From: Erigeron canadensis
Lineage: Eukaryota > Streptophyta > Magnoliopsida > Asterales > Asteraceae
Assembly: GCF_010389155.1 (NCBI RefSeq)
Contig: NC_057761.1
Coordinates: forward strand, 6,264,501 to 6,328,500
Reading direction: 5' to 3'
DNA length: 64,000 nucleotides
A program made the position numbers and the translations under genes. Positions 59,281 to 64,000 of this stretch are shown one piece after another (positions within the stretch are counted from its first letter, which is position 1; each line of letters begins with the position of its first letter). Below the pieces are notes generated by a model that saw only the letters and a program-made list of their open reading frames with translations, ran no database searches and was not told where the DNA came from.

Positions 59281-60819
59281 CTACTCCCTCGTGCCATTGT
59301 CTTTAAGATCTTCATCCTTTATTTCAAGATCACCAAGCAATTCCTCCAAAGGCACACCAGGTGTATCATCATCATCGATCACAGATGCCATCTCTGATGG
59401 CCGGTACTCTTTATTCTTGTATAGTGATATGTTAGATCTCATATCAGGGTTCTCTTCTAAATCTTCCAAGAAATCTTCATACTCTGCATTCATCTTTTCT
59501 TCATCAACTCTGCCTCTTGTAGAACTCAAATCAACCTCCACATTAAGAGTTTTCAACTTCCAAGATCGAGGCTTGCCACGCTTCTTTTGTTTCGTTTCCT
59601 CATAACTTTTCTTTACCAAAATCACTTCTGGAAGGACTAAACCTTTGTACTTGTCAAGTTCCATATCATTATTGTTAGTAGAATACAAATCATAACCAAG
59701 AGCATAATCACCCACATTCAAAAGATGGCCTAAATGTGTCTTCACAGTGAACATCGTATCATTCTTGCCAAAATCTGACACACGGGCCACCTGAACCTCA
59801 GCCAAAGCATACTTAGACCCACCCAAATTGACTTCAGAGCAAAGCAAGTCAACATCCAAAACTACATACTCAACAAGCCGCTTAGAGGTAAGCAATGATT
59901 TAAACGACACCCTAAAATATTGCTCAGCATCAAGATAACAATGCCTTAGATTTGATGGGTCTATTAAGGCAATACTGTTGCTTACTTTTGTGCATATCAC
60001 AAGTGGGCCCAAATTTCCCAGACTATTAACTAGTTTTGGAGGGAGACAAACCAGATCTTCACGACAAATAGGGCAAATTTCAACAGAGAAAGTGTATTTA
60101 TAGTTGAAAATATTGTTATGCTGGTCATGTGACACCAGTCGTTTGTCATGACGGCTCTTAACTGGAGCAACCTTTCCCACAAAGTCAACAAATTTAACAG
60201 CATGACTACGGCTGTTAAAATAGAAATCAATCCCTTGATCCGTTTGCTTAATCCCAATGGCTCGAACCGCTGCGTCATGTTTTAGGATAAGTTGTTCCAA
60301 GTAATAAAAAGTTCTTCGGTGAGATACATGTTGTCTTAGCTGTACTGAAGCCACCCACTGATCAGGGTTAGCTTGACCTCGAGAACACGAGTTACACATT
60401 TGATTAACAACGACATACTCAACAAAATGAGCTTGTTCAAGAACCGCACCATTTAGAACTTCTTTTTGCACTCGCAGCTTAACTTTGAGTCTTTTCGAAT
60501 GAGGCTCAGTCCAGATGAACTCCGCATGTATCAACTTCAATTTACTCAGATTCTTGAGGCGTCTGACACAGAAAGTCAAGAGCTGTTTGGATTCTAGTAG
60601 TGCTTTGATCCAAGTTCTTGGGGGTTGCAAGTAGCTAACACATTCAGGACAGTGAATAATGGTCACCTGTTTTTCTAAATCTTCTGTAATGTGTACTTCG
60701 GAACGAAGGCATCTGACACACATGTTGGCAGCATTTGGAGTCATGCTGATGCCGCATTTGCAACATGCAACACTTCCCATGGTTTGCTGAACCGTAAACA
60801 TACCTGCTTCTACATCCAT
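59281..60819 (-). CDS. NMD3: 60S ribosomal export protein NMD3, copy 2
   Basis: A second intact intronless 512-codon NMD3 differing from copy 1 at a few dozen residues with no indels. All zinc-ligand Cys pairs are kept (CCKC, CVRC, CPEC, CNSC, CPIC), as are the SHRRTFYYLEQL segment and the C-terminal leucine-rich export signal. Clustered differences lie near residues 61-64 and 215-245. Absence of stops or frameshifts suggests it is functional or very young. CAG at 60824-60822 is the acceptor of a 5'UTR intron with donor AG|GTATGT at 62076. Homology to copy 1 stops 10 bp after the stop codon, so its 3'UTR is unrelated to that of copy 1. Confidence 0.95.
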   Translation of the reverse strand: MDVEAGMFTVQQTMGSVACCKCGISMTPNAANMCVRCLRSEVHITEDLEKQVTIIHCPECVSYLQPPRTWIKALLESKQLLTFCVRRLKNLSKLKLIHAEFIWTEPHSKRLKVKLRVQKEVLNGAVLEQAHFVEYVVVNQMCNSCSRGQANPDQWVASVQLRQHVSHRRTFYYLEQLILKHDAAVRAIGIKQTDQGIDFYFNSRSHAVKFVDFVGKVAPVKSRHDKRLVSHDQHNNIFNYKYTFSVEICPICREDLVCLPPKLVNSLGNLGPLVICTKVSNSIALIDPSNLRHCYLDAEQYFRVSFKSLLTSKRLVEYVVLDVDLLCSEVNLGGSKYALAEVQVARVSDFGKNDTMFTVKTHLGHLLNVGDYALGYDLYSTNNNDMELDKYKGLVLPEVILVKKSYEETKQKKRGKPRSWKLKTLNVEVDLSSTRGRVDEEKMNAEYEDFLEDLEENPDMRSNISLYKNKEYRPSEMASVIDDDDTPGVPLEELLGDLEIKDEDLKDNGTRE

Positions 60820-60821
60820 TG

Positions 60822-62190
60822 CTGCAAATCAAGTAATAAAAAGAAACACGAATATGTTTAGTCTTTCACGTTACAAATTCACAAAACTATGAGTAATCAT
60901 ACTTGAATCTAAAAAGTATGTCGAATTGATATATCAAGATAACGAGAAGAGAAATGACTAATGCATGAATCAAACATCGTATATCTAAATCTATTTCAAC
61001 AACTGGAGCAAACAAAAAAATACTTGGCAGCGGCAAAACTAGTATAAATTTCACATGAATCTAAAGGATTATCGGTCCCCTCCAATTAAGTAAGGCAACT
61101 TCTTATATTAATTTTCATTCCAAAGCTTAAATCAACGTTGATATCTCCAATCAGCCCCTCATAATCAAGCATCCGGCCCCCTTTAATGTCAAATTGTGGC
61201 TCCGCCACATGTAATAACAATATGGGTGGTTATTTGTGGAATATACGAACAACCATCAAGGCAGCTAGTTGTTGGGCATCCTGATGTCATCACAAGAGGT
61301 GTCAGGTTCGAACCACCCTAGATAAACATCACTTGGGGTGGCTAGGGAAAGGTTCAGTTGCGGTCATCAGGTTACACTGGTTAGGCCGTGTACCTATGTA
61401 GCACCGAAACGGGTACGGCAAAGGGGTGCAGGAACGATATGGGAACGGGAAACGGCAAGACTAAAAAATCCAAGATACTGGTACGGCAATAAAAAAATAT
61501 ACATATACATGATATATAGATTTTTTATAGAAAGAGACTTGAGATTTGAGAGATTATATATAATTGTATATGTATAGTTGTATAATATATATGTATAATC
61601 AGTGATCACTCGTCGAATGTTTAACGTTTAATAATTGGTTTTGGAAGAAAAAATCTAATGTTGGTCAAATTGTATATAACATAGTCTGTTTGGGTTTGGG
61701 GATATGTTCAATCGCAAGATGGAGTCGGTTTTGGAATAGAAAAAGTCCATTAAAACCCTAATATTAATTGGAAACTGTATGAAAACTTCAAAGAAACGTT
61801 TCAATTCATACGCATTTCGTAAGCGGAAACATTCCCATGGAGTTTCCAAAACCGGTACAACTACCTGTTTGGAGTTTGGGTGAATCATAACCGTGTACAT
61901 ATGAATCAAACACTAGCCTTATCCAGGTAACTTGAATAAGGAAAACCTCCTCGATTTTTAACTACTGAATTGCTAATCAGTCCTAATATATATTATGGCA
62001 TCAATACAACTGGTAATCTATCTAATAGAATTTTAAACAAATATTAATCAAGAAATTAAGAGGACGAGATACATACCTGATACCTGCATTTAATTTAATA
62101 TTAAGAGGACGAGACGTTCGCTTTGTAGTTTGTATTAAGGCAGAAAGAATGAGAAAACTCCTCTTACGTTTTCCTCACGATAGAAAAGAA
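60822..62190 (-). other. NMD3 copy 2 leader: 5'UTR intron and exon
   Basis: The intron is 60822-62076 and the leader exon about 62077-62165. The shared worn MITE (GGCTCCGCCAC end near 61200) and SINE-like segment (61228-61330, B box GGTTCGAACC) are present. Copy 2 alone has about 575 extra bp at 61332-61905. Confidence 0.55.
61332..61905. mobile_element. Copy 2-specific insertion in NMD3 leader intron
   Basis: Copy 1 lacks this stretch (CTAGATAATCAAATACTCGCC is continuous there). It contains CCGTGTACCTATGTAGCA near the left and CCGTGTACATATGAATCA near the right, an imperfect direct repeat, and phrases like CCGAAACGGGTACGG. Class not determined. Confidence 0.4.
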
Positions 62191-62290
62191 TTATATATAT
62201 TTATAGAACAGAATGGGCCACCGCCTTTGGAACATGGCTGACCCAAATTCGTAACGGATAACGTCAGCCCAATAACAATGTCCATTTAGG
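62191..62290 (-). promoter_or_regulatory. NMD3 copy 2 promoter
   Basis: The minus strand has TATAAATATATATAA at about 62205-62191, 25-40 bp before the leader exon. GGGCCACCGCC and TAACGTCAGCCC (62214-62270) are conserved at the same relative place in copy 1. Copy 1 lacks the long TATA tract. Confidence 0.5.
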
Positions 62291-62389
62291 TTTCTACTTT
62301 CTTCAAACAATAAAACAAAAACGGAAAAATTGCAATTTACATATTTTAACGTAAGGATCGGTTCCCTACTACGTTGTTTCGTATAGAAA

Positions 62390-62810
62390 AGCACAAGAAA
62401 GCCGTTGTTGCAAAAAAATTTAATAATGAAACGGGCTGCTTTAAAGGACTTGGATTATGGGCCAAAACGGCTCGGTTGTTGAACAAAGCGAGAGGAAAGA
62501 ACTGTCCAGTTTACTACAAGGGGTGGTGTTACACGATAGGAAGGACAAATGGCTTTGGGACTGTTCATGCAGTGAAGGGATTGGTTATTAGTGACAAAGA
62601 TTATAGTAAAAGGTATGTTTTCGATTGAGTTAAGTGGGTTCCAAAAAGGTGTAATATACTTGTCTGGAGGGCAGTGATGGAGAGGATCCCCACCATGGTG
62701 GCTCTGCAAAGTCGTAACTGTTGGTTTGGAGAACCGAGATGTGTACTGTGCGGGGAAGGTCTAGAGACTACTCAACACATTTTTTGTGAATGTGGTGTTG
62801 GTCAATGAGG
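62390..62810 (+). pseudogene. LINE reverse-transcriptase C-terminal fragment
   Basis: The plus strand encodes the zinc-binding region that follows RT in plant LINEs: WVPKRCNILVWRAVMERIPT, then CVLCGEGLETTQHIFCEC, ending at a TGA near 62808. The upstream part (about 62530-62625) has a KDKWLWDCSCSEG-like stretch in another frame, so it is frame-shifted. The 84-codon open frame at 62374-62628 is not a gene but another frame of this fragment. Confidence 0.7.
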
Positions 62811-63453
62811 GATTCACGAATTCTTTTTTGGGTGTGCAATACTTACTTTAAATAGGTTACTTCACATAATGTTTACTATTCTGGTCGGATTTTATTGAAT
62901 TGAAAGTTTTCGTTATTAGTCTAGTTTTCCGGGTTTAAGTTTCAATTTCCAATGATATTGATAAGCGAAAAAAACATAGATGAAAGAAATTATCAAATAT
63001 CTTCAAATTATTGTCCAACCTTTTTTTTAACGAAAAGTTGTACATTTTAAGATAATGAATCACATTTTAGTTTTCTCCATATAGAGGAGTAAATCTACAT
63101 AATGCGATGTTCTCGAATTTGTCATGTAATAACTCATCCCGTTGTTAAAGTATAATTGTAGGATTGAAAAGTTTGATAAAACACATATGAAAGTATCAAT
63201 TAATATATAATTAAGATGTGCATGGCAGTTGACTAAATATATATAGCGATAAGTGCCCAGAAATGCAGTCAGCTAATGTTCAAAAGGTATTGTTTGCACG
63301 AACTCTAGGTCAGCTTTATTGTGTGTTCACGAAACTTGAAGTTTTGGTTATTGTGAACATAAAACGGGATTATGGCTATGTGGGACCGGTTACTTTCACA
63401 TTGACCGGTTGAGTGCTTACGTGACATGCACACAATAACTTTTTGAGATTAGT
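62811..63453. other. AT-rich spacer
   Basis: No gene or delimited element is seen. Confidence 0.5.
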
Positions 63454-64000
63454 TTATGCATACAATTAAAAAAAACATATTATCTTTTTTTCAAACTCGC
63501 CAGAAACTGTAAATACTCGCCGGAAAACTTAAAAATCCGATTAAACCTTCGTTTCTTCTAATTAGACCACGAAATTCGCACCAACATACTCAAAAATCAG
63601 TCGCGAACAAAACCTCAGCCAAAGTTAAACCGATTGAGACTCGCCGGAAAATTCACCAACTCGCCGGAAAAATTAAAATCACCATAACTTTGTTGTTTAT
63701 TCGAGTTTCGACTCGAAACCAACACCAAACTGCTCAAAATTGTTTTCCGAAACTCGAAGAAACAACAAAGTTATGGTGATTTTAAATTTTTCGGCGAGTT
63801 GGTGAATTATCCGGCGAGTCTCAATTGGTTTAACTTTTGCCGAGGGTTTGTTCGCGGCTGATTTTTGAGTATTTTGGTGCCAATTTCGTGGTCTAATTCG
63901 AAGAAACGAAGGTTTAATCGGATTTTTAAGTTTTTCGGCAAGTATTTGCAGTTTCTGACGAGTTTGAAAATAAATAATTTGTTTTTTTTTAATTGTGTGT
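63454..64000. mobile_element. Long inverted repeat (foldback element), at the window edge
   Basis: The left arm, about 63454-63715, starts ATACAATTAAAAAAAACA and carries CTCGCCGGAAAA words. It is matched in inverse order by about 63750-64000, ending TTTTTTTAATTGTGTGT. Arms are about 260 bp with scattered mismatches and a loop of about 35-40 bases. The outermost right end may lie beyond base 64000. There is no ORF. It could be a foldback or MULE-type MITE; a read-through transcript would form a long hairpin. Confidence 0.7.

Noticed and set aside
62374..62628. 84-codon open frame as a new small gene
   Set aside because: The surrounding translation in another frame is a LINE reverse-transcriptase tail, so this is an off-frame read of a relic.

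Overview
This is nuclear DNA from a flowering plant, very probably a eudicot and plausibly Asteraceae. The host genes have introns with GT/AG borders, the intergenic DNA is very AT-rich, and plant transposons of nearly every order are nested in it. The family guess rests mainly on the Ty1/copia element, whose extra reading frame downstream of reverse transcriptase resembles one I associate with Asteraceae genomes. That is inference, not proof.

Layout. (1) 1-6340, minus strand: the 5' part of an EMBRYONIC FLOWER 1 (EMF1)-like Polycomb gene, four coding exons plus a 5'UTR exon; its 3' end lies beyond base 1. (2) 6341-8898: AT-rich intergenic DNA. (3) 8899-31427: a direct tandem segmental duplication, copy A 8899-25426 and copy B 25427-31427. 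The shared unit carries a CACTA-like element, a SINE relic, a 3-unit tandem repeat, a Stowaway element and a long-TIR Mutator-like element with a 9-bp target duplication. After the duplication, copy A gained an 11.25-kb copia retrotransposon (13241-24494), and copy B gained a 176-bp Helitron and a 0.9-kb Harbinger-like element. A tRNA-derived SINE is present only in A. Each copy therefore preserves empty sites for the other's insertions. (4) 31428-36800: a hAT-like MITE, a cluster of foldback MITEs, and a solo gypsy-type LTR (33016-34663) carrying an array of a GC-rich near-palindrome. (5) 36840-43465, minus strand: a ten-exon TOM1-like (TOL) VHS-GAT gene for ESCRT sorting of ubiquitinated cargo, with an antisense LINE relic in its second intron. 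(6) 43466-52569: Helitrons, a gypsy 3' LTR with a Helitron nested in it, and at 49456-50784 a reading frame with a single internal stop that looks like an endogenized plant partitivirus (cryptic virus) coat-protein gene. (7) 52570-62280: two 512-codon NMD3 genes (60S ribosomal subunit export adaptor), tandemly duplicated about 6.7 kb apart, both intact, with unrelated 3' flanks and diverged promoters. (8) 62390-64000: a LINE fragment and a long inverted repeat reaching the window edge.

The host genes (EMF1-like, TOL, two NMD3) are all on the minus strand and have unrelated housekeeping or developmental roles; nothing suggests a cluster acting together. The most interesting items are the virus-like coat-protein pseudogene, the copia element whose reverse transcriptase was cut off and fused in frame to the accessory ORF, and the two tandem duplications that serve as natural before/after records of transposition. 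All similarity calls are from reading the sequence; no database search was run.
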